From Bolinopsis microptera (taxonomy: Eukaryota > Ctenophora > Tentaculata > Lobata > Bolinopsidae): 64,000 nucleotides of DNA. Every line of letters begins with the position of its first letter. Position 1 is the stretch's first letter. The position numbers and the translations under genes were made by a program. This document shows, piece after piece, positions 21,850-33,681 of this stretch. The notes below the pieces were generated by a model. The model made no database searches. It worked only from the letters and a program-made list of their open reading frames with translations, and was not told the DNA's origin. The stretch covers positions 1,063,812 to 1,127,811 of the forward strand of contig NC_087080.1 in assembly GCF_026151205.1 (NCBI RefSeq). The letters are read 5' to 3'.

Positions 21850-22099
21850 TATTTATACTGTTTACTCACCACAATGATTTTAATATGGATGCATATGGTG
21901 TTACTCAGACTCCAGCTCCAATTAAAACCGTAGTCTTGTACTTGAATATGTCCTGAGTTCATAAAATGTAAGGTGAAACTCACAGGTTTCTCGTGAATAA
22001 TAGCTGATACATCCTTATCGATTATTCTTTGGTTGACTGGTTGGGCTATGAGTTCATTATAGGATATAAAGCAAGTCGAGTTTGTACAGAAAATGTGGA
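21850..22099 (-). other. No clear exon
   Basis: This is the downstream side of the NADPH oxidase exon at 22100. The frame stays partly open, but the sequence no longer resembles an oxidase, so it is intron or decayed sequence. Confidence 0.35.
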
Positions 22100-22101
22100 T
22101 T

Positions 22102-22182
22102 GACATCCGATGGTGTCCCATAAGGTCCATCAACTGCTATCTTAAAGTTCAGCTCTACTCTCTTTCCCTCTTTGGTAGTTTT
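22102..22182 (-). CDS. NADPH oxidase exon with the VDGPYG motif
   Basis: The minus strand reads EGKRVELNFKIAVDGPYGTPSD. The VDGP(Y/F)GT motif is the NADPH oxidase signature just before the NADPH-binding GAGIGVTPF region. An upstream TAG in this frame at about 22206 limits where the exon can start. The usual YE-x-VLVGAGIG continuation is not seen after PSD; the next bases, GTCAAT, could be a weak donor. Whether the exon is functional is uncertain. Confidence 0.55.
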
Positions 22183-22392
22183 GTCTTTAGAATGCATAAT
22201 GACCGGCTACAGCTTTCAGTAGGGAAGCTGTATAAATAATTGGGTTAGGTAATATGTTTAGTTTTCTTCAAACTATGTCTCCAAAACTAAACGAAAGCTT
22301 AAAAAGATAAACTGGAGAGAACAGGACATATCAATTGACACAACAATACAATTTACTACTAACACCAGGTAAACATCTTGGTAATAACTCAC

Positions 22393-22501
22393 TTGTCCGA
22401 TTTCCTGATATGCACGGAGAGATAGTCCTCTTCAGGAGCCGACGTTAGGATGAAGGGATGCCACTCAAATATAGACAACTCACTACTTGCAGGAAGACAT
22501 A
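22393..22501 (-). CDS. NADPH oxidase FAD-binding exon (source of the satellite)
   Basis: On the minus strand, after the acceptor CTCCCCAG, the exon encodes Y-V-F-L-Q at its start. It continues to [18 protein letters not shown] and HIRKSD, then the donor GTGAGT. HPF-x-LTSAPEED is the FAD-binding signature of NOX-family oxidases, which transfer electrons from NADPH to oxygen across a membrane. Compared with the satellite units it lacks one base in CTGCAA(T)GTAG, so the frame breaks between the first residues and EWHPF. That could be a real loss of function or an assembly error. It is the only copy that continues past HPFTLT. Confidence 0.75.
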
Positions 22502-25500
22502 CTGGGGAGGATGAATTGGGTTAGGGTGAAGGGATGCCACTCAAATATAGACAAATCACTACATTGCAGGAACACGTCCTGGGGAGGGTGTAGTGGGTTA
22601 GGGTGAAGGGATACCACTCAAATATAGACAAATCACTACATTGCAGGAACACGTACTGGGAAAGATGTAGTGGGTTAGGGTGAAGGGATGCCACTCAAAT
22701 ATAGACAAATCACTACATTGCAGGAACACGTACTGGGGAAGATGTAGTGGGTTAGGGTGAAGGGATGCCACTCAAGTATAGACAAATCACTACATTGTAG
22801 GAACACGTACTGGGGAGGGTGTGGTGGGTTAGGGTGAAGGGATGCCACTCAAGTATAGACAAATCACTACATTGTAGGAACACGTACTGGGGAGGGTGTA
22901 GTGGGTTAGGGTGAAGGGATACCACTCAAATATAGACAACTCACTACATTGCAGGAACACGCACTGGGGATGATGTAGTGGGTTAGGGTGAAGGGATGCC
23001 ACTCAAATATAGACAAATCACTACATTGCAGAAAAACGTACTGGGGAGGGTGTAATGGGTTAGGGTGAAGGGATACCACTCAAATATAGACAACTCACTA
23101 CATTGCAAGAACACGTACTGGGGAGGGTGTAGTGGGTTAGGGTGAAGGGATACCACTCAAATATAGACAAATCACTACATTGCAGGAACACGTACTGGGG
23201 AGGGTGTAGTGGGTTAGGGTGAAGGGATACCACTCAAATATAGACAACTCACTACATTACAGGAACACGTACTGGGGAGGGTGTAGTGGGTTAGGGTGAA
23301 GGGATACCACTCAAATATAGACAACTCACTACATTGCAGGAACACGTACTGGGGAGGGTGTAGTGGGTTAGGGTGAAGGGATACCACTCAAATATAGACA
23401 AATCACTACATTGTAGGAACACGTACTGGGGAGGGTGTAGTGGGTTAGGGTGTAGGGATGCCACTCAAATATAGACAAATCACTACATTGCAGGAACACG
23501 TACTGGGGAGGGTGTAGTGGGTTAGGGTGAAGGGATACTACTCAAATATAGACAACTCACTACATTACAGGAATACCTACTGGGGAGGATGTAGTGGGTT
23601 AGGGTGAAGGGATACCACTCAAATATAGACAACTCACTACATTGCAGGAATACGTACTGGGGAGGATGTAGTGGGTTAGGGTGAAGGGATACCACTCAAA
23701 TATAGACAACTCACTACATTGCAGGAACACGTACTGGGGAGGGTGTAGTGGGTTAGGGTGAAGGGATACCACTCAAATATAGACAACTCACTACATTACA
23801 GGAATACGTACTGGGGAGGATGTAGTGGGTTAGGGTGAAGTGATACCACTCAAATATAGACAACTCACTACATTGCAGGAATACGTACTGGGGAGGGTGT
23901 AATGGGTTAGGGTGAAGGGATAACACTCAAATATAGACAACTCATTACATTGCAGGAACACGTACTGGGGAGGGTGTAGTGGGTTGGGGTGAAGGGATAC
24001 CACTCAAATATAGACAACTCACTACATTGCAGGAACACGTACTGGGGAGGGTGTAGTGGGTTAGGGTGAAGGGATGCCACTCAAATATAGACAACTCACT
24101 ACATTGCAGGAACACGTACTGGGGAGGATGTAGTGGGTTAGGGTGAAGGGATACCACTCAAATATAGACAACTCACTACATTGCAGGAACACGTACTGGG
24201 GAGGCTAAAGTGGGTTAGGTTGAAGGGATACCACTCAAATATAGACAACTCACTACATTGCAGGAACACGTACTGGGGAGGATATAGTGGGTTAGGGTGA
24301 AGGGATACCACTCAAATATAGACAACTCACTACATTGCAGGAACACGTACTGGGGAGTGGGGAGGGTGTAGTGGGTTGGGGTGAAGGGATGCCACTCAAA
24401 TATAGACAACTCACTACATTGCAGGAACACGTACTGGGGAGGATATAGTGGGTTAGGGTGAAGGGATACCACTCAAATATAGACAACTCACTACATTGCA
24501 GGAACACGTACTGGGGAGGGTGTAGTGGGTTAGGGTGAAGGGATGCCACTCAAATATAGACAACTCACTACATTGCAGGAACACGTACTGGGGAGGGTGT
24601 AGTGGGTTAGGGTGAAGGGATACCACTAAAATATAGACAACTCACTACATTGCAGGAACACGTACTGGGGAGGGTGTAGTGGGTTAGGGTTAGGGGATAC
24701 CACTCAAATATAGACAACTCACTACATTGCAGGAACACGTACTGGGGAGGGTGGAGTGGGTTAGGGTGAAGGGATGCCACTCAAATATAGACAACTCACT
24801 ACATTGCAGGAACACGTACTGGGGAGGGTGTAGTGGGTTAGCGTGAAGGGATACCACTCAAATATAGACAACTCGCTACATTGCAGGAACACATACTGGG
24901 GAGGGTGTAGTGGGTAAGGGTGAAGGGATACCACTCAAATATAGACAACTCACTACATTGCAGGAATACGTACTGGGGAGGGTGTAGTGGGTTAGGGTGA
25001 AGGGATACCACTCAAATATAGACAACTCACTACATTGCAGGAATACGTACTGGGGAGGGTGTAGTGGGTTAGGGTGAAGGGATACCACTCAAATATAGAC
25101 AACTCACTACATTGCAGGAATAAGTACTGGGGAGGGTGTAGTGGGTTAGGGTGAAGGGATACCACTCAAATATAGACAACTCACTACATTGCAGGAACAC
25201 GTACTGGGGAGGGTGTAGTGGGTTAGGGTTAAGGGATACCACTCAAATATAGACAACTCACTACATTGCAGGAACACGTACTGGGGAGGGTGTAGTGGGT
25301 TAGGGTGAAGGGATGCCACTCAAATATAGACAACTCACTACATTGCAGGAACACGAACTGGGGAGGGTGTAGTGGGTTAGGGTGAAGGGATACCACTCAA
25401 ATATAGACAACTCACTACATTGCAGGAACACGTACTTGGGAGGGTGTAGTGGGTTAGGGTGAAGGGATGCCACTCAAATATAGACAACTCACTTCATTGC

Positions 25501-28500
25501 AGGAACACGTACTGGGGAGGGTGTAGTGGGTTAGACTGAAAGGGATGCCACTCAAATATAGACAACTCACTACATTGCAGGAACACGTACTGGGGAGGGT
25601 GTAGTGGGTTAGGGTGAAGGGATACCACTCAAATATAGACAACTCACTACATTGCAGGAACACGTAATGGGGAGGGTGTAGTGGGTTAGGGTGAAGGGAT
25701 ACCACTCAAATATAGACAACTCACTACATTGCAGGAGCACGTACTGGGGAGGGTGTAGTGGGTTAGGGTGAAGGGATACCACTCAAATATAGACAACTCA
25801 CTACATTGCAGGAACACGTACTGGGGAGGGTGTAGTGGGTTAGGGTGAAGGGATACCATTCAAATATAGACAACTCACTACATTGCAGGAACACATACTG
25901 GGGAGGATGTAGTGGGTTAGGGTGAAGGGATACCACTCAAATATAGACAACTCACTACATTGCAGGAACACTTACTGGGGAGGATGAAGTGGGTTAGGGT
26001 GAAGGGATACCACTTAAATATAGACAACTCACTACATTGCAGGAACACGTACTGGGGAGGGTGTAGTGGGTTAGGGTGAAGGGATACCACTCAAATATAG
26101 ACAACTCACTACATTGCAGGAACACGTACTGGGGAGGGTGTAGTGGGTTAGGGTGACGGAATACCACTCAAATATAGACAACTCACTACATTGCAGGAAC
26201 ACGTACTGGGGAGGATGTAGTGGGTTAGGGTGAAGGGATGCCACTCAAATATAGACAACTCACTACATTGCAGGAACACGTACTGGGGAGGGTGTAGTGG
26301 GTAAGGGTGAAGGGATAACACTCAAATATAGACAACTCACTACATTGCAGGAACACGTACTGGGGAGGGTGTAGTGGGTTAGGGTGAAGGGATACCACTC
26401 AAATATAGACAACTCACTACATTGCAGGAACACGTACTGGGGAGGGTGTAGTGGGTTAGGGTGAAGGGATACCACTCAAATATAGACAACTCACTACATT
26501 GCAGGAACACGTACTGGGGAGGGTGTAGTGGGTAAGGGTGAAGGGATACCACTCAAATATAGACAACTCACTACATTGCAGGAACATGACTGGGGAGGGT
26601 GTAGTGGGTTAGGGTGAAGGGATGTCACTCAAATATAGACAACTCACTACATTGCAAGAACACGTACTGGGGAGGATGTAATGGGTTAGGGTGAAGGGAT
26701 GTCACTCAAATATAGACAACTCACTACATTGCAGGAACACGTACTGGGGAGGATGTAGTGGGTTAGGGTGAAGGGATGCCACTCAAATATAGACAACTCA
26801 CTACATTGCAGGAACACGTACTGGGGAGGGTGTAGTGGGTTAGGGTGAAGGGATACCACTCAAATATAGACAACTCACTACATTGCAAGAACACGTACTG
26901 GGGAGGATGTAGTGGGTTAGGGTGAAGGGATGCCACTCAAATATAGACAACTCACTACATTGCAGGAACACGTACTGGGGAGGATGTAGTGGGTTAGGGT
27001 GAAGGGATGCCACTCAAATATAGACAACTCACTACATTGCAAGAACACGTACTGGGGAGGATGTAGTGGGTTAGGGTGAAGGGATACCACTCAAATATAG
27101 ACAACTCACTACATTGCAAGAACACGTACTGGGGAGGGTGGAGTGGGTTAGGGTGAAGGGATACCACTCAAATATAGACAACTCACTACATTGCAGGAAC
27201 ACGTACTGGGGAGGGTGTAGTGGGTTAGGGTGAAGGGATGCCACTCAAATATAGACAACTCACTACATTGCAAGAACACGTACTGGGGAGGTTGTAGTGG
27301 GTTAGGGTGAAGGGATACCACTCAAATAAAGACAACTCACTACATTGCAGGAACACGTACTGGGGAGGATGTAGTGGGTTAGGGTGAAGGGATACCACTC
27401 AAATATAGACAACTCACTACATTGCAGGAACACGTACTGGGGAGGGTGTAGAGGGTTAGGGTGAAGGGATACCACTCAAATATAGACAACTCACTACATT
27501 GCAGGAACACGTACTGGGGAGGGTGTAGTGGGTTAGGGTGAAGGGATACCACTCAAATATAGACAACTCACTACATTGCAGGAACACGTACTGGGGAGGT
27601 TGTAGTGGGTTAGGGTGAAGGGATACCACTCAAATATAGACAAATCACTACATTGCAGGAACACGTACAGGGGAGGTTGTAGTGGGTTAGGGTGAAGGGA
27701 TCCACTCAAATATAGACAACTCACTACATTGCCGGAACACGTACTGGGGAGGGTGTAGTGGGTTAGGGTGAAGGGATACCACTCAAATATAGACAACTCA
27801 CTACATTGCAGGAACACGTACTGGGGAGGATATAGTGGGTTAGGGTGAAGGGATACCACTCAAATATAGACAACTCACTACATTGCAGGAACACGTTCTG
27901 GGGAGGGTGTAGTGGGTTAGGGTGAAGGGATGCCACTCAAATATAGACAACTCACTACATTGCAGGAACACGTACTGGGGAGGGTGTAGTGGGTTAGGCT
28001 GAAGGGATACCACTCAAATTTAGACAACTCACTACATTGCAGGAACACGTACTGCCACTGGGGAGGGTGTAGTGGGGTAGGGTGAAGGGATACCACTCAA
28101 ATATAGACAACTCACTACATTGCAGGAACACGTTCTGGGGAGGGTGTAGTGGGTAAGGGTGAAGGGATGCCACTCAAGTATAGACAAATCACTACATTGT
28201 AGGAACACGTACTGGGGAGGGTGTAGTGTGTTAGGGTGAAGGGATGCCACTCAAATATAGACAACTCACTACATTGCAGGAACACGTACTGGGGTGTAGT
28301 GGGTTAGGGTGAAGGGATACCACTCAAATATAGACAACTCACTACATTGCCAGACCACGTACTGGGGAGGTTGTAGTGGGTTAGGGTGAAGGGATACCAC
28401 TCAAATATAGACAACTCACTACATTGCAGGAACACGTACTGGGGAGGATGTAGTGGGTTAGGGTGAAGGGATACCACTCAAATATAGACAACTCACTACA

Positions 28501-30258
28501 TTGCAGGAACACGTACTGGGGAGGGTGTAGAGGGTTAGGGTGAAGGGATACCACTCAAATATAGACAACTCACTACATTGCAGGAACACGTACTGGGGAG
28601 GGTGTAGTGGGTTAGGGTGAAGGGATACCACTCAAATATAGACAACTCACTACATTGCAGGAACACGTACTGGGGAGGGTGTAGTGGGTTAGGGTGAAGG
28701 GATACCACTCAAATATAGACAACTCACTACATTGCAGGAACACGTACTGGGGAGGATGTAGTGGGTTAGGGTGAAGGGATACCACTCAAATATAGACAAA
28801 TCACTACATTGCAGGAACACGTACTGGGGAGGGTGTAGTGGGTTAGGGTGAAGGGATGCCACTCAAATATAGACAACTCACTACATTGCAGGAACACGTA
28901 CTGGGGAGGGTGTAGTGGGTTAGGGTGAAGGGATGCCACTCAAATGTAGACAACTCACTACATTGCAGGAACACGTACTGGGGAGGGTGTAGTGGGTTAG
29001 GGTGAAGGGATGCCACTCAAATATAGACAACTCACTACATTGCAGGAACACTTACTGGGGAGGATGTAGTGGGTTATGGTGAAGGAATACCACTCAAATA
29101 TAGACAACTCACTACATTGCAGGAACACGTACTGGGGAGGATGTAGTGGGTTAGGGTGAAGGGATACCAATCAAATATAGACAACTCACTACATTGCAGG
29201 AACACGTACTGGGAAGGATGTAGTGGGTTAGGGTGAAGGGATACCACTCAAATATAGACAACTCACTACATTGCAGGAACACGTACTGGGGAGGGTGTAG
29301 TGGGTTAGGGTGAAGGGATACCACTCAAATATAGACAACTCACTACATTGCAGGAACACGTACTGGGGTGTAGTGGGTTAGGGTGAAGGGATGCCACTCA
29401 AATATAGACAACTCACTACATTGCAGGAACACGTACTGGGGAGGGTGGAGTGGGTTAGGGTGAAGGGATACCACTCAAATATAGACAACTCACTACATTG
29501 CAGGAACACGTACTGGGGAGGATGTAGTGGGTTAGGGTGAAGGGATGCCACTCAAATATAGACAACTCGCTACATTGCAGGAACACGTACTGGGGAGGTT
29601 GTATTGGGTTAGGGTGAAGGGATACCACTCAAATATAGACAACTCACTACATTGCCGGAACACGTACTGGTGAGGGTGTAGTGGGTTAGGGTGAAGGGAT
29701 GCCACTCAAATATAGACAACTCACTACATTGCAGGAACACGTACTGGGGAGGATGTAGTGAGTTAGGGTGAAGGGATGCCACTCAAATATAGACAACTCA
29801 CTACATTGCAGGAACACGTACCGGGGAGGGTGTAGTGGGTTAGGGTGAAGGGATACCACTCAAATATAGACAACTCACTACATTGCAGGAACACTTACTG
29901 GGGAGGGTGTAGTGGGTTAGGGTGAAGGGATACCACTCAAATATAGACAAATCACTACATTGCAGGAACACGTACTGGGGAGGGTGTAGTGGGGTAGGGT
30001 GAAGGGATACCACTCAAATATAGACAACTCACTACATTGCAGGAACACGTACTGGGGAGGATGTAGTGGGTTAGGGTGAAGGGATACCACTCAAATATAG
30101 ACAACTCACTACATTGCAGGAACACGTACTGGGGAGGTTGTAGTGGGTTAGGGTGAAGGGATACCACTCAAATATAGACAACTCACTACTTTGCAGGAAC
30201 ACGTACTGACTACTGGGGAGGGTGTAGTGGGTTAGGGTGAAGGGATACCACTCAAATA
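22502..30258 (-). repeat. 77 bp satellite made of a NADPH oxidase exon edge, ~100 copies
   Basis: About 100 head-to-tail units of 77 bp. Read on the minus strand, each unit holds a pyrimidine-rich acceptor (ACACCCTCCCCAG) followed by codons for [20 protein letters not shown] and then the next acceptor. The reading frame of the exon part is kept in most units (variants S/D, H/Y, E/K level). 77 is not a multiple of 3 and read-through meets a stop within two units, so only the last unit could join productively to the rest of the exon. The array occupies the intron between the exons at 31981 and 22393. Confidence 0.9.
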
Positions 30259-30339
30259 TTACCTGAGGACCCCAGGCTATTATGTTCATTAACATAAATA
30301 AAGATTTGGCGGAATGACAGGCTGAGCGCGGCCCAGTAA
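30259..30339. mobile_element. 81 bp MITE with 8 bp target duplication, inside the satellite
   Basis: Begins TTACCTGAGG and ends CCCAGTAA; CTCAAATA, part of the satellite unit, is duplicated on both sides (30251-30258 and 30340-30347). An inverted copy lies at 51046-51129. Confidence 0.8.
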
Positions 30340-30349
30340 CTCAAATATA

Positions 30350-31177
30350 CCTTATCGGACCTTATTTGGACGGACATTACATGAACGGACATAATTATGA
30401 ACGGACATTAATATGAACGCTCGAAGGCATTCAAAACCATCAAAAATCCGAATTTTTTTCAATTTTTTGACGTTTTTTTAATTTCAGCAGTTTTTTAAGC
30501 AGTCATTAAGCAGTAAAAATGTTAAAATATGTGTACATGATCAGTGTCTAATATCACATATCATCTTCATCAAATGAGTTTTCGTGCATGAAATAGTCCA
30601 TGCTTAAACAAGCATCAGTGATTTCTAGCTTTATGGAAACCTTTTTTATCAAACTACCCGGTCCTGCATTTCAGCGTTAACTTTTACAAGCCATTCGGCG
30701 TGAAGTGGTTTTATCTTAGACAACTTTAGGTTAACCTTAACATCACGTGGAGCTTTCCTAGCACTGTTTCATTACCTCCCCTCAGTAATATGAACTATAA
30801 CAACGTCGGACAATGTCCTTGGCAACACGATTTACCGTAATATCTAGAGGCTGGAACAAGTTTGTTATGTTGGCGGGAACTAGCTCATGAACTATGTTGT
30901 TGAGTGCCATAATTTCGTTGACTTTTTAGAGTAGAGTTTTCTGTGCCTCCGGCAGACCAAGGAGAACCTTTCCGTCGTTAACTTACGGCACAATAAAGTT
31001 CTCATAGTTGTCATATTCTGGACAAAAAGTTCGAAATGGAAAAATTTTTGAAAAAATTTCAACGGACTTTAACTTGGACGGACATTAATTGAACGGACTT
31101 TATTAGAACGGACATTAAGATGAACGCTAGGGCCTCCAGCGTTCAAGTAATGTCCGTCCAAATAAGGTCCGATAAGG
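30350..31177. mobile_element. 828 bp DNA element with TA target duplication, inside the satellite
   Basis: Inverted ends CCTTATCGGACCTTATTTGG and onward for ~38 bp. TA flanks each side and the satellite unit is restored exactly on removal (ctcaaata-TA-gacaactc). The interior has repeated GAACGGACATTA words near both ends and no transposase frame. TA duplication fits the Tc1/mariner-like group. Confidence 0.8.
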
Positions 31178-31773
31178 TAGACAACTCACTACATTGCAGG
31201 AACACGTATTGGGGAGAATGTAGTGGGTTAGGGTGAAGGGATACCACTCTAATATAGACAAATCACTACATTGCAGGAACACGTACTGGGGAGGGTGTAG
31301 TGGGTTAGGGTGAAGGGATACCACTCAAATATAGACAAATCACTACATTGCAGGAACACGTATTGGGGAGAATGTAGTGGGTTAGGGTGAAGGGATACCA
31401 CTCAAATATAGACAAATCACTACATTGCAGGAACACGTACTGGGGAGGGTGTAGTGGGTTAGGGTGAAGGGATACCACTCAAATATAGACAAATCACTAC
31501 ATTGCAGGAACACGTACTGCCACTGGGGAGGGTGTAGTGGGTTAGGGTGAAGGGATACCACTCAAATATAGACAAATCACTACATTGCAGGAACACGTAC
31601 TGGGGAGGGTGTAGTGGGGTAGGGTGAAGGGATGCCACTCAAATATAGACAACTCACTACATTGCAGGAACACGTACTGGGGAGGATGTAGTGGGTTAGG
31701 GTGAAGGGATGCCACTCAAATATAGACAAATCACTACATTGCAGGAACACGTACTGGGGAGGATGTAGTGGGT
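31178..31773 (-). repeat. NADPH oxidase satellite, distal block (~8 units)
   Basis: The same 77 bp units resume after the insertion and stop at GTGGGTTTTTATTTTTATTT. The block is separated from the main array only by the two inserted elements. Confidence 0.9.
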
Positions 31774-31980
31774 TTTTATTTTTATTTTTATCGAGAGGAC
31801 TGATATTGAGATGACTTGGCAGTAGTTTAGAAACTGTTAAAATAGCTTTAATAACTTGGATTGAGTATTAATCATTTATTCTGTATGAACTATAACCATA
31901 TTAACATGAATTAACTATAGATGTGACTAGTAGATTCTTCACCACTATCACTACGTGTCATGTTGTGCTGTATTTCTCAC

Positions 31981-32145
31981 CTGGCCAGCATGCTGTTTCC
32001 AGCCCTTCTTCCTCATCCTTAGTTCCAGACAAGGTCCAGGATGCTCAATAACCTTGTACAAAACCGCCGGGTTGAACCGCCTTGACCACCGTACAATCCG
32101 GTCAATAGTGTAGATTATCAGGGGCACTCCGACCCACCAATACGA
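31981..32145 (-). CDS. NADPH oxidase exon (last membrane helix and start of flavin domain)
   Basis: 165 bp, 55 codons, phase 0 at both ends, acceptor AATCTTCAG and donor GTGAGA. It encodes SYWWVGVPLIIYTIDRIVRW, then SRRFNPAVLYKVIEHPG and LRMRKKGWKQHAGQ. This is the NOX segment with the W-x-x-GP-x-x-LY-x-x-(E/D)R helix followed by K-V-(I/V)-EHP and GQY. The next exon begins with YVF in the same phase, giving the canonical AGQ-YVF junction, so the satellite lies exactly at this intron's end. The earlier, heme-binding exons lie upstream and were not found in the window. Confidence 0.85.
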
Positions 32146-32524
32146 CTGAAGATTTAATGTAAGAGAAGAATAAAGTTTTCTGCGGAGAAAATATACAACA
32201 GTAATCTCATTACAGCATCTTTAAAATACTTAAATGCGACAAGGACCAATAATTGGTGAAATGAGGAACAATCGAAAAATTATCAGACACACCAGTCATT
32301 GAGTCACGACGAGACTAATATTTCCAAAAGAGCCAGACCACAGTTAAACAAACCTTGGAGTAGTTGACATAGCCAGGACCCTTAAAAGTTAGATCTTTAC
32401 AGATGGTGGTCCCCGGAAGACACTATTTTGTCGTAAGTGTCACAGACACCACTTCTTGTCCTCCCCAATCATACACTCTGGTCCTTGCAGTGATTTTACC
32501 ATCTGACTGAATATAAAAATCAAT
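32146..32524 (-). other. Upstream of the oxidase exon; possible damaged exon
   Basis: A minus-strand stretch at about 32400-32510 reads RVYDWGGQEVVSVTLTTK and then a stop. It does not match the expected oxidase segment, and I do not call it. Confidence 0.3.
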
Positions 32525-32998
32525 AAAATTATGTAGGTATTGTGTGATGAAGTGTGCTTGTAGTCACAGTTCTAATTATATAGGTATTGTGTGATGAAGT
32601 GTGCTTGTAATCACAGTTCTAATTATGTAGGTATTGTGTGATGAAGTGTGCTTGTAATCACAGTTCTTATTATGTAGGTATTGTGTGATGAAGTGTGCTT
32701 GTAGTCACAGTTCTAATTATGTAGGTATTGTGTGATGAAGTGTGCTTGTAGTCACAGCTCTAATTATGTAGGTTTTGTGTGATGAAGTGTGCTTGTAGTC
32801 ACAGCTCTAATTATGTAGGTATTGTGTGATGAAGTGTGCTTGTAATCACAGTTCTAATTATGTAGGTATTGTGTGATGAAGTGTGCTTGTTATCACAGTT
32901 CTAATTATGTAGGTATTGTGTGATGAAGTGTGCTTGTAATCACAGTTCTAATTATGTAGGTATTGTGTGATGAAGTGTGCTTGTAGTCACAGCTCTAA
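32525..32998 (+). repeat. 47 bp minisatellite, ~10 copies
   Basis: Units of TAGGTATTGTGTGATGAAGT, GTGCTTGTAATCACAGTTCT and AATTATG in tandem. Copies differ by single bases (AATC/AGTC, GTTCT/GCTCT). No coding role was seen. Confidence 0.9.
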
Positions 32999-32999
32999 C

Positions 33000-33681
33000 C
33001 TGAAGCCTTAGTATTATCAAGTTTCAAAAGTAAATAAGGTCACCACTGTACTTTAAATAATAAAGTGCATTTCCCATACAATGTAAGATAATGGTCATTT
33101 TAATGCACTAATACCTTTAGAATTGAATAATTATAATAATGGATAAGGAGAGTCAACACAATGCAAAATATTAAATAAATATTAGTACTGCGCAGGGTGA
33201 ACATCATATTATAGGTTAGGAAACATTATAATATATCATAATTATTGACACAGCTACATCAATTAATAATATCATTGTTTCATCGGGCACCCTGAAACAA
33301 TAAGGGTTTATACTCCCATGCGCCTATTACCCTTTTCTATTTTACCAAATTATCCAGGTTGTTGGTAACTCAACTATATTTACTTTGTCAATTTTAGTGT
33401 CGCTGTACCAATGTCATATGTTACAATATCACATGTTACAACAACTGGGTAACCGAGGGTGTGACACCCTGTTACAGCTACACCCCTCGTGACAATTGTA
33501 AAAAACGATGGTTCTTGTTGGTTCTCGTTGCCCGATAGGTTCCTCAAACTCGAAACATCCATTATTCTGACTAGCGCGACATTACTGCATGTGAGAGGGT
33601 AACCGACCCTCAAATAGCCCTGGTCAACTCGCAGTCAATCATTAGCTTTTTACACATTCGTTGAACTTGAAGAACAAGACG
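33000..33681 (+). other. Spacer before the lectin frame
   Basis: AT-rich, then from about 33380 a more GC-balanced stretch with short ACGTTGTAACA-type words. It may hold the lectin promoter; no specific site is recognised. Confidence 0.3.

Noticed and set aside
23945-31324. Minus-strand frames of 65-108 codons in the satellite (MVSLHPNPLHPPQYVF type)
   Set aside because: They are the 77 bp exon-derived repeat read through unit borders in shifting frames, not genes.
22430-31773. CRISPR-like array
   Set aside because: Units are contiguous without unique spacers and lie in an animal gene.
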